A stretch of DNA of 62,952 nt from contig JAFGIN010000134.1 in assembly GCA_016929595.1 (NCBI GenBank), forward strand, positions 1 to 62,952, written 5' to 3'. Position numbers and translations under genes: made by a program. How positions within the stretch are numbered: position 1 is the stretch's first letter; each line of letters starts with the position of its first letter. Below are positions 16,859-25,966 of this stretch, piece by piece. Source of the DNA: Chitinispirillaceae bacterium. GTDB taxonomy: Bacteria > Fibrobacterota > Chitinivibrionia > Chitinivibrionales > Chitinispirillaceae. Below the pieces are notes generated by a model that made no database searches, was not told the DNA's origin, and saw nothing but the letters and a program-made list of their open reading frames with translations.

Positions 16859-16870
16859 AAGGTAGAAGGT
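16840..16870. repeat. Heptanucleotide tandem repeat (GGTAGAA)x4
   Basis: Four exact copies of GGTAGAA plus three bases span the last codons and the stop of the archaemetzincin gene. A seven-base unit is not a multiple of three, so gain or loss of copies would change the C-terminal residues and stop position. Confidence 0.85.
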
Positions 16871-17513
16871 ACTCCGTTTTTTGGATGCTCTTTCTTATAC
16901 TAAAAATTGGAATTACGGCAAATGCTGTTAAATTATTTGTTCCTGTAAAACATTAGGGTATGGAGTTGTCAGAGCAATTGCAATTTCTCCTGATCGAAAT
17001 AGTATGTTGGTCGGTTTTAGCAGGCAAGCGTACTTGTTGAATCCCCGCGAGGGGCGAGTTCGACTTTTGCAGTTACCTCAGGTGTACAATAAACGTTTCG
17101 TCTCTACGAGGCGAGAATTTCGTTTCTTTTATTACTATTTCTATAACTATTTGATCCCCACAGGATCAGGAAAAAAATTCAGCAGATTACGTACGACGAT
17201 CAGAGGGTAGCCGTTTAACTACCCACGAATTTCTCAGAAGAGCCTTATTTTTTTTACCTTTATCGTCTTTTATAGCTATAATTGTAATATACCAAGGGAC
17301 TGACTTGTCCCTAAACAGGTGGTGAATTTTAGCATGGGTACAGTTTATTTAACCCAGGCATTTACAACAAAATTGCCACACAAGAGGTGTTTTTCAACTA
17401 AAACAGACAAGTTAATGAATTTTATTTTCTATTTCCTTAATGGGTCGATATTATTTTACAATTTTGTTTCACTATAGTATGTTGATATAGTAAAAAAAGT
17501 AGGGAGGACAGAG
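16871..17513. other. Long gene-free stretch with small inverted repeats
   Basis: About 640 bases without a credible gene. Two short hairpins are visible: GGGTAG/CTACCC (17205-17224) and AGGGAC/GTCCCT (17295-17312). The 3' end has the leader of the next gene, including a strong Shine-Dalgarno (agggagga) before 17514. Confidence 0.5.
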
Positions 17514-20078
17514 ATGAAACATCCGACTTTATACAAAGTTGCATTATTCTTTTTGAGCGTTTTTTTTCCTATTTATGCAGCTTTACTTGAGAATTTCGAA
17601 AACGGAAACATCACCAATTCGCTCAGCGGAAAGACTGTTGCTTATTCAGATCGCAATGATGACGGCAATTCCGATATTCTCAATGGAACACTTGTTGAAG
17701 GTACCAAAAATATATACACTGTGCAACCTGCATCCGGGCAGGGAGCTCCTGATGGTACATCTCAGAATGGTTTGAGGATCGATTTCAAGTTCGGCACAGA
17801 AAAACCATTTGATGGAATGCATTATTACGGAAAATGTGTTGGAATACGCTCTGATCTATCTTACACTGCATCGGGATGTCTGGATATAACTGGTGCCACT
17901 GGTATTCAGTTCAAAGCTAAAGCTTCTTCAGCAATGCAAGTTCGCGTTTTGATTCCCATGATGAAGGTTACTGATAAGGGATATCATCGCCGTACTGTAT
18001 CAGTTGATACAACCTGGAAAACCTTCCATGTGAGTTTAGATACTCTCTATCAACCAACCTGGGCAGATCGGATTGGCTTTGATGACAGATTAGTCCAGTG
18101 CCTGCAATGGGAGATAATAACAGAAGATAACGAAAAGCTGACTGAAGGTAAGTTCTGGCTTGATGATATATCTATCGAAGGATACGAAATAAACAATCCT
18201 CAACTTATTACAGGGCCAGATTCCACCTATGAGACCCGACCAGTGTTTGGATGGAAGCCGCATAGTGGCGCTGTTAGCTATACTTTGCAGATCGATACAG
18301 TGTCTACATTTACATCCGGAGCCCTTATATCTGCAATTGTCAGTGAAACCTCATTTACTCCCCTGGTCGGTCTTTCTTTCGGAAAAAAATACTGGAGGAT
18401 TAAAGCGGATAACTCAAACTACTCAATGACCGCTTTTTTCCGTTTATTGGACAGCCATATTCCTGTTCTTATCCCTATTGAAGATACAACTGTTCAACGT
18501 CAGCCGACATTCACATGGAAACGCGGACTTACACCGGCCTCCCAATACCATATTCAGATATGGTATGGTAGTTCTTTTAACATTTCAAATTATTTCAGAG
18601 ACAGTGCGACTGTGACAGATACATTTTACACAATCAGAAAAAATCTTGGACTGGACAGTGTGTTTTACTGGCGGGTAAGGGGTGATGGGTCTGCATTCTC
18701 AAAACCCGATTCTTTCAGAGTAATTGACGGTAGAATCCCGGTTACTATCGATGTACCAAGTCCTGCGCATACCCGTCGCCCGGTGTTAAGGTGGCATCCT
18801 GCAACCGTTCCTGTTACTACGTTTACAGTAGAGATAAAGAATGAGAATATTATAGGAACAATTTACCAGGGGACTACATCTGATACGTTTTTTGAGGTTC
18901 CCGTTGATCTTCCACTGAGAACCATCTACTGGAAAGTTAAGGGTGATGATTCCAGGTGGTCCCGGGAAAAAAGCTTTACAATTCTTCATACTTCAGATCT
19001 TGACCTTATAAGTCCGGAACCGACTTTGGATACAACAGTCTGTTTGCGATGGCACAAACCTCCTGTTCCCATTCAATTTTACAAGATTAAAGTGAGTCGC
19101 AATAGAAGCTTTGATGACTATTTCATTGATTCTGCGATGGTAATGGACACATTTTATTTATGGAAAAATCGTGCTGTCTTTACTACGGGTACATTTTACT
19201 GGCAAATATATGCACAGGATACGATTCGTTCTACCATAGACAGTTTTATAGTGTTCGACAAAAGAGTGCCCAGAATAATACCCTATATTCCAAAAGTATC
19301 CACGATTTCGACACCTGTTCTTACCTGGCATCCGGGAACTGGAGTAACAACCAATACTATTCAGATTGCTGATACGATTTCATTTAATAATATTCTGATA
19401 TCAATTCCTACAGCAGATACATTTTACCGGGTTACCGTTCCGTTGAATGAAGGTACCTGGTACTGGAGGGTCAAAGGAAATCTTCTTGATACCTATTATT
19501 CATTGATTGACAGTTTTACCATCCAACACTCAAATGTACCGGTTATTAGCAGATATGGGGGGATTGTAACCGAGAATAAACGCCCATTTTTCTCCTGGAA
19601 AAAAGTGGCGGAAGCGAAATCATACAGACTCCTATTAGCAAATAACGCTTCATTTACAAATGCAGCTATTTTTACACTCGAGGATTCTACCTTCACTCCC
19701 CAGGCTGATCTCGCTGAAGGACCGTGGTACTGGAAGGTAAGCTGTGATCTTGATTTTAATCTTTACTGTCAGCCCGACAGCATAATCATAGATGTTATAG
19801 TCAACGCCCGATCAGATCTGCCGGTGCGTAGATTCAGTATTACTCAGAAAAAGAATGGTGTAATAATAGAATGCCCGCACTCGCTTGTGGCTGATGCTAT
19901 CACCATTTATAATTTGTCGGGGCGTATAATTGCTGCACCTTCGGTAACTGATGGCACGAATCAGTTAATCTGGAGATATACCGATCAAGGTGGAAACCGG
20001 ATCCCTTATGGAGCTTACATTATGCAAATAAATACAAGTGAAGGGGTCAAGGTGCATAGATTTACCTTTTCAAGATAA
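17514..20078 (+). CDS. Secreted multidomain protein: carbohydrate-binding-like domain, six Fn3-like repeats, sorting-type C-terminal domain
   Basis: 854 residues with an N-terminal signal peptide (FFLSVFFPIYA). Residues about 20-225 resemble a CBM11/galactose-binding-like jelly roll (EDNEKLTEGKFWLDDISIEG end). Then six Fn3-like repeats of about 90 residues follow, each with (I/V)P-V-(L/I)-I-P, a R-P-V-F-x-W-x-P core, D-S-x-F and a YYWRVKGD-type strand. The last 80 residues (from RRFSITQKKNGVI to GAYIMQINTSEGVKVHRF) look like a FlgD/type IX-like sorting domain with I-Y-N-L-S-G-R. It is probably a cell-surface or secreted polysaccharide-binding protein. The ATG has a strong Shine-Dalgarno. A second sorting-domain-like stretch follows out of frame. 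Confidence 0.8.
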   Translation: MKHPTLYKVALFFLSVFFPIYAALLENFENGNITNSLSGKTVAYSDRNDDGNSDILNGTLVEGTKNIYTVQPASGQGAPDGTSQNGLRIDFKFGTEKPFDGMHYYGKCVGIRSDLSYTASGCLDITGATGIQFKAKASSAMQVRVLIPMMKVTDKGYHRRTVSVDTTWKTFHVSLDTLYQPTWADRIGFDDRLVQCLQWEIITEDNEKLTEGKFWLDDISIEGYEINNPQLITGPDSTYETRPVFGWKPHSGAVSYTLQIDTVSTFTSGALISAIVSETSFTPLVGLSFGKKYWRIKADNSNYSMTAFFRLLDSHIPVLIPIEDTTVQRQPTFTWKRGLTPASQYHIQIWYGSSFNISNYFRDSATVTDTFYTIRKNLGLDSVFYWRVRGDGSAFSKPDSFRVIDGRIPVTIDVPSPAHTRRPVLRWHPATVPVTTFTVEIKNENIIGTIYQGTTSDTFFEVPVDLPLRTIYWKVKGDDSRWSREKSFTILHTSDLDLISPEPTLDTTVCLRWHKPPVPIQFYKIKVSRNRSFDDYFIDSAMVMDTFYLWKNRAVFTTGTFYWQIYAQDTIRSTIDSFIVFDKRVPRIIPYIPKVSTISTPVLTWHPGTGVTTNTIQIADTISFNNILISIPTADTFYRVTVPLNEGTWYWRVKGNLLDTYYSLIDSFTIQHSNVPVISRYGGIVTENKRPFFSWKKVAEAKSYRLLLANNASFTNAAIFTLEDSTFTPQADLAEGPWYWKVSCDLDFNLYCQPDSIIIDVIVNARSDLPVRRFSITQKKNGVIIECPHSLVADAITIYNLSGRIIAAPSVTDGTNQLIWRYTDQGGNRIPYGAYIMQINTSEGVKVHRFTFSR

Positions 20079-20301
20079 CCCTGGAGTGGTTGCCATAAAG
20101 TTTTTTGAATGTGCACCACCAAATAATCAGTCTTTATATGATTTGAAAATTATTACCACTCAGGGAAGGGTTGTTCACCGTGAATCGTTCATTTCCAGCC
20201 AAATGTTTTTGGGAGCATTTTCCCCCGGTGTGTATCTGTTGTCTGCAAAGAATTCTAATGGCTGCATTGTGAACCGGACATTTCATATACGCGGTTTTTG
20301 A
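20079..20301 (+). pseudogene. Out-of-frame remnant of a second C-terminal sorting-type domain
   Basis: Just after the stop of the Fn3-like gene, in another frame (open from 20038), about 70 residues read like a type IX/FlgD-like C-terminal domain: LYDLKIITTQGRVVHRE, LGAFSPGVYLLSAKN and a closing RTFHIRG. No start codon with a ribosome site fits. It may be the duplicated or original end of the upstream gene, separated by a frameshift. Confidence 0.5.
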
Positions 20302-20560
20302 TTTTTTAAACCTCATTCCCGCCTCCTTTTCCTGTGTTGGCCTATCGTAGAAGGGGAGTTAAAAACACTTGTTGTTCTTTTTTCTCAAATCACCAGCATA
20401 ACGCCCTGATTTTCTCTCTGCATAGTCCGGCAACACCTTTGAACTGGAGATCTTGCCCCCTTCATTCACGATTTCACCGTTTCCTTCTTTTTAGACCTGA
20501 AGTGATTCAATTATATTTGATGATAATCTAACAGGTCCGAAATTGATCAGGAGAACAGAA

Positions 20561-21838
20561 ATGCTGGATATGCAGCGTATAAGGGAAAACCCCGATGCGA
20601 TAACGCAGGCTACAATAAACAAAAAGAGCCCTGTGGCTATCGATGAATTATTAGAACTCGATTCCAGAAGAAAAAATATCATTCAGGAAGTTGAACAGCT
20701 TAAAAACGTTCGTAATGAGCGTTCTCAGGATGTTGCGCGGCTTAAGAAAGAAAAAAAGGACGCAACGGAACTGATCGATAGCATGAAACAGGTTTCAGAA
20801 AAAATCAAAGATCTGGATATTGAGCAGAAGAAGATTGAAGATGAGATGTACGCGATTCAGATCCGCATTCCCAATGTGCCTCACAGCACCACCCCTCATG
20901 GTAACTGTGAAAAGGATAATGTCGTTGTGGCGCAATGGGGTGAAAAACCGGTGTTTAATTTTAAGCTGAAAGATCATATTGAACTTGGGACTTCACTTGG
21001 TATCATCGACTTTCCCCGTGGGGCGAAAATCAGCGGAGCCGGATTTCCTGTGCTTAAAGGGATGGGGGCACTGCTTGAGAGGGCGCTTCTGAACTTTTTT
21101 CTCGATATCCATACGGTGAAAAACGGGTATACAGAGGTTTTTCCACCTTTTCTTGTCAATGAGGCAAGTCTTTTTGGTACGGGACAGCTGCCAAAAAGCA
21201 GGGAACAGATGTATTACATTGGAGATGATGATCTCTTCTGCATACCTACCGCTGAAGTGCCGGTGACAAATCTTCATCGCGACGAAGTCCTTGAGATGAA
21301 AGATTTACCCGTAAAATACTGCGCGTACAGTGCTTGTTTCCGCAGGGAAGCTGGTTCGTATGGAAAAGATACCAAAGGATATCTCCGGGTTCATCAGTTT
21401 AACAAAGTAGAACTTGTAAAGATTGTCGAACCATCAACGTCTTATCTTGAACATGAATCACTCAGGAATGATGCAGAGAGCATCTTAAAGGCTCTTGGAT
21501 TGCATTATCGGGTGTTATCGCTCTGTGATGCGGACCTTTCCTTTGCAGCTGCGAAATGCTACGATCTGGAAGCCTGGGCACCGGGGGAGGGGAAATTCCT
21601 CGAGGTTTCATCATGCAGTAATTTTGAGGATTTCCAGGCCAGAAGAATGAATTTAAAGTATCGTCCTGGTGCCGGAGAAAAGCCCCGATTTGCACATACA
21701 CTTAATGGCAGTGGTCTTGCTACTGCAAGAATAATTGTTGCAATTCTGGAAACGTATCAAACTGAACAGGGGACGGTACGGGTACCGGAGGTTCTTCAGA
21801 AGTATATGAATGAAATCGTGGAGATCAAGCCGACGTGA
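20561..21838 (+). CDS. serS: Seryl-tRNA synthetase
   Basis: 425 residues from the ATG at 20561, which has a good Shine-Dalgarno (caggag); an upstream TTG at 20543 lies inside that leader and is less likely. The N-terminal coiled-coil arm (about 30-100) is followed by the class II core: motif 2 as FRREAGSYGKDTKGYLRVHQF and motif 3 as NGSGLATARIIVAILE. It charges tRNA-Ser with serine. A canonical housekeeping gene, first of a tight run of seven plus-strand genes. The next gene starts within one base of its stop. Confidence 0.97.
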   Translation: MLDMQRIRENPDAITQATINKKSPVAIDELLELDSRRKNIIQEVEQLKNVRNERSQDVARLKKEKKDATELIDSMKQVSEKIKDLDIEQKKIEDEMYAIQIRIPNVPHSTTPHGNCEKDNVVVAQWGEKPVFNFKLKDHIELGTSLGIIDFPRGAKISGAGFPVLKGMGALLERALLNFFLDIHTVKNGYTEVFPPFLVNEASLFGTGQLPKSREQMYYIGDDDLFCIPTAEVPVTNLHRDEVLEMKDLPVKYCAYSACFRREAGSYGKDTKGYLRVHQFNKVELVKIVEPSTSYLEHESLRNDAESILKALGLHYRVLSLCDADLSFAAAKCYDLEAWAPGEGKFLEVSSCSNFEDFQARRMNLKYRPGAGEKPRFAHTLNGSGLATARIIVAILETYQTEQGTVRVPEVLQKYMNEIVEIKPT

Positions 21839-23136
21839 TGCATCACGTTCACAGGATAATACGACAAATTTCAAGAGGGAACCTGTTCGGAAAATTTTCG
21901 CCGGTTTCAGGGAGAAACGCGATCTTTGCTACCGGAGCTCTGGTCATTATACTTTACAACGGTTTCTCACTTTTTGCAACAAGGCATCTGAAATATGAGC
22001 GTGAGCAGCTCATTGATGCATACGTGAAGAATGTAGATAATCAGCTTTTGGCAGACATAGATTCGAATGTCGTACCTGATGCGTTTTTTCAAATGATTCG
22101 GGGGCTTGATTTGCCGGTGATCATTACCGATACAAACTGGAATCCGTTATTATGGGATAATATATTTCAGATGGAAAACTTTTCTGCAAAAAATGGAAAG
22201 TTGACAGAAAGGGCAGAAAGAAAATATAACGCTATTGGGAAAAAAGTTCTGCTTTTGAGAAAACAGAATAAACCCTATCCCCTGTATACACAGGACGGAA
22301 GTTTAAAGGTTGGTTATCTTCTGATCGGGAATAATCTGCTTCTAAAGGTGCTCTCTTTTTTACCGTTTATCGAGATTTTGATTCTTCTGGCTTTTTTTAC
22401 GATTACATTTCTGGTATTTCAGAATGTCCGTTCGACAGAGAAGAGTAATTTGTGGGTTGGACTTGCGAAGGAAACCGCGCATCAGTTAGGTACGCCGATT
22501 TCATCCCTGATGGGGTGGACGGAGTATATGCGTACGATTCATGAAGCCGATCCGCCGATCGAGCCTTCAGAGTTTATGTCGCAGATAAAGAAAATCTGTG
22601 ATGACATGGAAAATGATCTTACGCGCCTTCGGAAAATTACTGCGCGATTCAGTCAGATCGGATCCATTCCAGCCTTGACAGAATTGAAGGTTAATGAGAT
22701 TATCAGTGATGTCGCTGAATATTACAGGATCAGGCTACCGCTTTTAAGAAAACACATCAATATACGTTTTGAGCTTGGTGATGTCCCTGACATAAATGTA
22801 AACAGAGATCTTCTTGAGTGGGTATTTGAAAATGTGATGAAAAATGCTATTGATGCAATTGTTCTGGATAATGGACTTATAGAGATTAAAACAGAGTTTA
22901 TAGAATCAGAAAAAGTAGTTCGTGTTCTTCACAGGGACAATGGCAAAGGTATGAGTCGTGATGTTCAGCACCAGATTTTCTCACCTGGTTTTACAACAAA
23001 AAAACGGGGATGGGGACTGGGGCTTACGCTTTCAAAAAGGATTGTTGAGGATTACCATAATGGTAGAATATATGTCAGTTGGACTCAAAAAGACAGGGGA
23101 ACGGTGTTTTGCATAGATCTGCCTGTTACCAGTTGA
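21838..23136 (+). CDS. Membrane sensor histidine kinase (candidate partner of the adjacent PorX-like regulator)
   Basis: About 432 residues. Two transmembrane segments (about 28-48 and 171-196) flank an external domain of about 120 residues. The kinase core has the H-box KETAHQLGTPISSL (His216), N-box NVMKNAIDAI, G1 DNGKGM and G2 GWGLGLTLSKRI. The H-box with Q-L-G-T-P is the form seen in many Bacteroidetes-type kinases. The ATG (or a GTG three bases earlier) overlaps the serS stop. The PorX-like gene starts 58 bases downstream, so a two-component pair is likely; in Porphyromonas the partner kinase PorY is encoded elsewhere. Confidence 0.85.
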   Translation: MHHVHRIIRQISRGNLFGKFSPVSGRNAIFATGALVIILYNGFSLFATRHLKYEREQLIDAYVKNVDNQLLADIDSNVVPDAFFQMIRGLDLPVIITDTNWNPLLWDNIFQMENFSAKNGKLTERAERKYNAIGKKVLLLRKQNKPYPLYTQDGSLKVGYLLIGNNLLLKVLSFLPFIEILILLAFFTITFLVFQNVRSTEKSNLWVGLAKETAHQLGTPISSLMGWTEYMRTIHEADPPIEPSEFMSQIKKICDDMENDLTRLRKITARFSQIGSIPALTELKVNEIISDVAEYYRIRLPLLRKHINIRFELGDVPDINVNRDLLEWVFENVMKNAIDAIVLDNGLIEIKTEFIESEKVVRVLHRDNGKGMSRDVQHQIFSPGFTTKKRGWGLGLTLSKRIVEDYHNGRIYVSWTQKDRGTVFCIDLPVTS

Positions 23137-23194
23137 AAATGTATGTATTCATATCGTATCTTGATAGATGTTTATCTAAAGGAGTTTTTTAGGG

Positions 23195-24763
23195 ATGCCA
23201 GGGCAAAGAAAGAAAATATTGTGGGTTGATGACGAAATAGAATACTTACGTTCTCATATCATGTTCCTGGAAACTCGAGGCTACAGTGTCATACCTGTTT
23301 TCTCCGGTGATGATGCTATCCAGATGATTCATCAAAACCCGCGTGAATTCGATATCGTGCTTCTTGATGAGCAGATGCCGGGAAAAGATGGGCTGACCAC
23401 TCTTGAAGAGATAAAGGAGTTTGATGCATCGATTCCGGTTGTTATGGTGACAAAAAGTGAAGAAGAACAACTGATGGAGGATGCGCTCGGTAAAAAAATT
23501 GACGGGTACCTCACCAAGCCGGTCAATCCCAGTCAGATACTTCTTGTTTGCAAACGAATACTTGATGCGAAGCAGATTATTTCATCAAATGTCAAACAGA
23601 AATTCGTCAGAAATTTTTCTACTATCAAAATGGCTATTTCCAACCGGGTAACCACACAGGATTGGATAAAACTTCATGAGAATCTAACCAGTTGGGATCT
23701 GGAGATCGAGAATCTTGAAGATGAAGGGATAAGGCAGGCTCATGCCGGTCAGAAATCCGACTGCAACAAGCTTTTTTCCGATTATGCTGCTGAAAATTAT
23801 GCACGGTGGATAAAAGGCGAGGGGGATCCCCCGGTACTGGCCTCAGAGGTTATCGATAGCTGCATATCGCCGCTGCTTCAGGATGGTAAGAAGGCATTGT
23901 TTGTAGTGATGAGTGGAATGCGGCTTGACCATTACATGGAATTCGAAAGAGTACTGGGTACTAAGAATCTTTGTAAACGACAATTTCATTTTTCCATGTT
24001 GCCGACGGTGTCACTTTTTTCAAGGAATGCTCTGTTTGCGGGATTACTCCCGATTGAAATCGCAAAAATCAAGTCAGATCTCTGGGTGACAGGTGAAGAA
24101 TCTTCAGATGTCGGATCGCGTTACGAAAAAGAACTACTTTCTGCAAAACTTGGTTCGCTGGGAGTTCAGGTTGGTGATAATGAAAGCTGGTTTCAGAGAG
24201 TTTCGCCACATATTGACAACTCAAATTCTCTAACATCGATCGATGCTTCGGGTGCTGGTCAAATTCAGGTTATTGCAGTTGATTTTTACGATCTTATTCT
24301 TCATTACCAGAACACATCATCATTGATTAAAGAAATTGTCAGTGATGAAAGAGGGTTCAGGGAGCTTGCGCTTGCATGGTTCCAGCATTCAGCGCTTTTT
24401 GGGGTAATAAAAGACGCTTTGGAGAAAAAATGGTCCGTTGTTGTTACCTCCGATCACGGCATGACTCTTTGCACACGCGGGACGGAACTGTACAGCGCTC
24501 CCGATTTTCGCGCTGAGGTTCGCTACAAATTTGGAGACCGTATATCATCAGATGAGCGTCGTGTTGTGTATCTTGGAGATCCGGGGCATTTTGGTTTACC
24601 GGCATTGAACGGCTCAAGCTGTATCATCGCCAAGGAAAATTACCATTTTGTACAGCCTGAAAAGTTCGAAAATTATGCAAAATATTATAAGGCGAATTTT
24701 CAGCAGGGGGGTATCTCAATGGATGAGATGATCATGCCTGTGGGAATATTTGAAGCACGGTGA
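23195..24763 (+). CDS. porX: PorX-like response regulator with C-terminal PglZ domain
   Basis: 522 residues. The receiver domain (about 5-120) has D12/D13, phospho-acceptor D58 (VLLDEQMPGKDG), T86 and K108 (YLTKPV). A linker leads to a PglZ/alkaline-phosphatase-fold domain (about 200-520) with LPTVSLFSRNALFAGLLP around the catalytic Thr, then TSDHGM and GDPGHFGLP metal-site motifs. This receiver-PglZ architecture is PorX, the regulator of type IX secretion in Bacteroidota, where the domain hydrolyses nucleotides. It has an aaaggag ribosome site and follows a membrane kinase gene, which fits a signalling pair. Confidence 0.9.
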   Translation: MPGQRKKILWVDDEIEYLRSHIMFLETRGYSVIPVFSGDDAIQMIHQNPREFDIVLLDEQMPGKDGLTTLEEIKEFDASIPVVMVTKSEEEQLMEDALGKKIDGYLTKPVNPSQILLVCKRILDAKQIISSNVKQKFVRNFSTIKMAISNRVTTQDWIKLHENLTSWDLEIENLEDEGIRQAHAGQKSDCNKLFSDYAAENYARWIKGEGDPPVLASEVIDSCISPLLQDGKKALFVVMSGMRLDHYMEFERVLGTKNLCKRQFHFSMLPTVSLFSRNALFAGLLPIEIAKIKSDLWVTGEESSDVGSRYEKELLSAKLGSLGVQVGDNESWFQRVSPHIDNSNSLTSIDASGAGQIQVIAVDFYDLILHYQNTSSLIKEIVSDERGFRELALAWFQHSALFGVIKDALEKKWSVVVTSDHGMTLCTRGTELYSAPDFRAEVRYKFGDRISSDERRVVYLGDPGHFGLPALNGSSCIIAKENYHFVQPEKFENYAKYYKANFQQGGISMDEMIMPVGIFEAR

Positions 24764-24770
24764 ATGAAAG

Positions 24771-25190
24771 ATGATTTTGACAACAGGCAGCGTTGAGGAG
24801 ACACGTGAAGCCGGAGCACGATTCGCGAAAAAAATAAGTTCCGGTGATGTTATCGTTCTTGATGGGGGGCTGGGGTGCGGAAAAACAGAGTTTGTTCGTG
24901 GAATCGTGGAGTCCTTAAATCGTACTGTCATCGTACGTAGTCCAAGTTTCTCGATCGTTAATTCGTATCCTTGTGGAACTATTAATCTGTACCACTTCGA
25001 TTTCTATCGTATAGAGAAAGCATCGGAACTTGATGAAATCGGGTTTTCAGAGTATTGCAACAATGATGGAGCCTGCATAATCGAATGGGGTCTGATGTTT
25101 CCCGAAGTACTTCCGCTAAATGCTGTCATTATTAAATTCAGTGATTCTGGTGATGGAAAACGGCAGATCGAACTGCCGTTTGAGATATAA
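24771..25190 (+). CDS. tsaE: tRNA threonylcarbamoyladenosine biosynthesis ATPase TsaE
   Basis: 139 residues, the usual length. It has the P-loop GGLGCGKTEFVRGI, the SPSFSIVNSYP segment and the HFDFYRIEKASELDEIGF signature of the TsaE/YjeE family, and a C-terminal IIEWG strand. TsaE is the ATPase of the TsaBDE complex that makes t6A37 in ANN-decoding tRNAs. It starts seven bases after the porX stop. TsaB and TsaD are not in the window. Confidence 0.95.
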   Translation: MILTTGSVEETREAGARFAKKISSGDVIVLDGGLGCGKTEFVRGIVESLNRTVIVRSPSFSIVNSYPCGTINLYHFDFYRIEKASELDEIGFSEYCNNDGACIIEWGLMFPEVLPLNAVIIKFSDSGDGKRQIELPFEI

Positions 25191-25318
25191 AAGAAAAATG
25201 ATGCAACTTCGTTATATCGCGATGGTGTTAGCGCGTTCAATACCGGAACCGTTTTCCGGCGGGATCGCACAGGTGACCATGTCTCACTGTAGCTTTTGGA
25301 ATCCGGATCGGATTGTGC

Positions 25319-25966
25319 ATGGCATTCGGTAATATTCACTGGAAAGGTCCTGTCGGGCGTAGAATGGTTGCGTTTACCTTTGATGATGGGCCGCATCCGG
25401 TCCATACGCCGCGGTTGCTTGAGATTCTTGATGCGTCGAGTGCCAAAGCAACGTTTTTCATGACGGGGACCAATGCGGCTGCGCATCGGGAACTGGTGCG
25501 GGATGTCGCAGCGCGGGGGCATGAGATCGGGTGTCACTCTTTCGATCACTGCCGGACCCGGACCTTGCTTGCCCTTCCAGAAAGGCAGCTTCGTGAAATT
25601 CGTGAGACAAATGAGATTGTCGAGGCGATTACCGGGAAACCCGTGACCCTTTACCGGCCACCTTACGGTCTGGTGTCGCCATTGCTCCTTCCGGTCTGCC
25701 TGAAACTATCCCTCAAAATCGTACTCTGGAATATCAATTCTTATGATTTCAGGCGGGAGCCCTGTTCCATTATCGTTGCACGGGTATTGAAACGACTCGC
25801 GGACGGGGCAATTCTTCTTTTTCATGACTGTCATTACAGTGACGCGACTATCGATTATTCTACTACTGCGAGTGTCATTGAGAGGCTCCTTGCTCAATGC
25901 AGCTCTGCGAAACTTGAATCTGTTACCGTATCCCGTTTACTTGAGCGGAGAGGTGTGTGTCCATGA
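25319..25966 (+). CDS. Polysaccharide deacetylase (CE4/NodB family)
   Basis: About 215 residues from ATG 25319 (or a TTG at 25313; the frame is closed by a stop at 25274). It has the NodB motifs: FTFDDGPHP with the catalytic Asp and metal-binding Asp, GCHSFDHCRT with the two metal His, RPPYGLVSP and ILLFHDCHYS. No signal peptide is visible, so a cytoplasmic or membrane-proximal role is possible; CE4 enzymes remove acetyl groups from peptidoglycan, chitin or glycolipid sugars. It overlaps the following GT2 gene by 10 bases, indicating a joint role in making or trimming a surface glycan. Confidence 0.92.
   Translation: MAFGNIHWKGPVGRRMVAFTFDDGPHPVHTPRLLEILDASSAKATFFMTGTNAAAHRELVRDVAARGHEIGCHSFDHCRTRTLLALPERQLREIRETNEIVEAITGKPVTLYRPPYGLVSPLLLPVCLKLSLKIVLWNINSYDFRREPCSIIVARVLKRLADGAILLFHDCHYSDATIDYSTTASVIERLLAQCSSAKLESVTVSRLLERRGVCP

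Noticed and set aside
23195-24763. PglZ domain as a sign of BREX-type phage defence
   Set aside because: The PglZ domain is fused to a receiver domain and next to a sensor kinase; this is the PorX architecture, and no BrxA/B/C/L or methylase genes are near.
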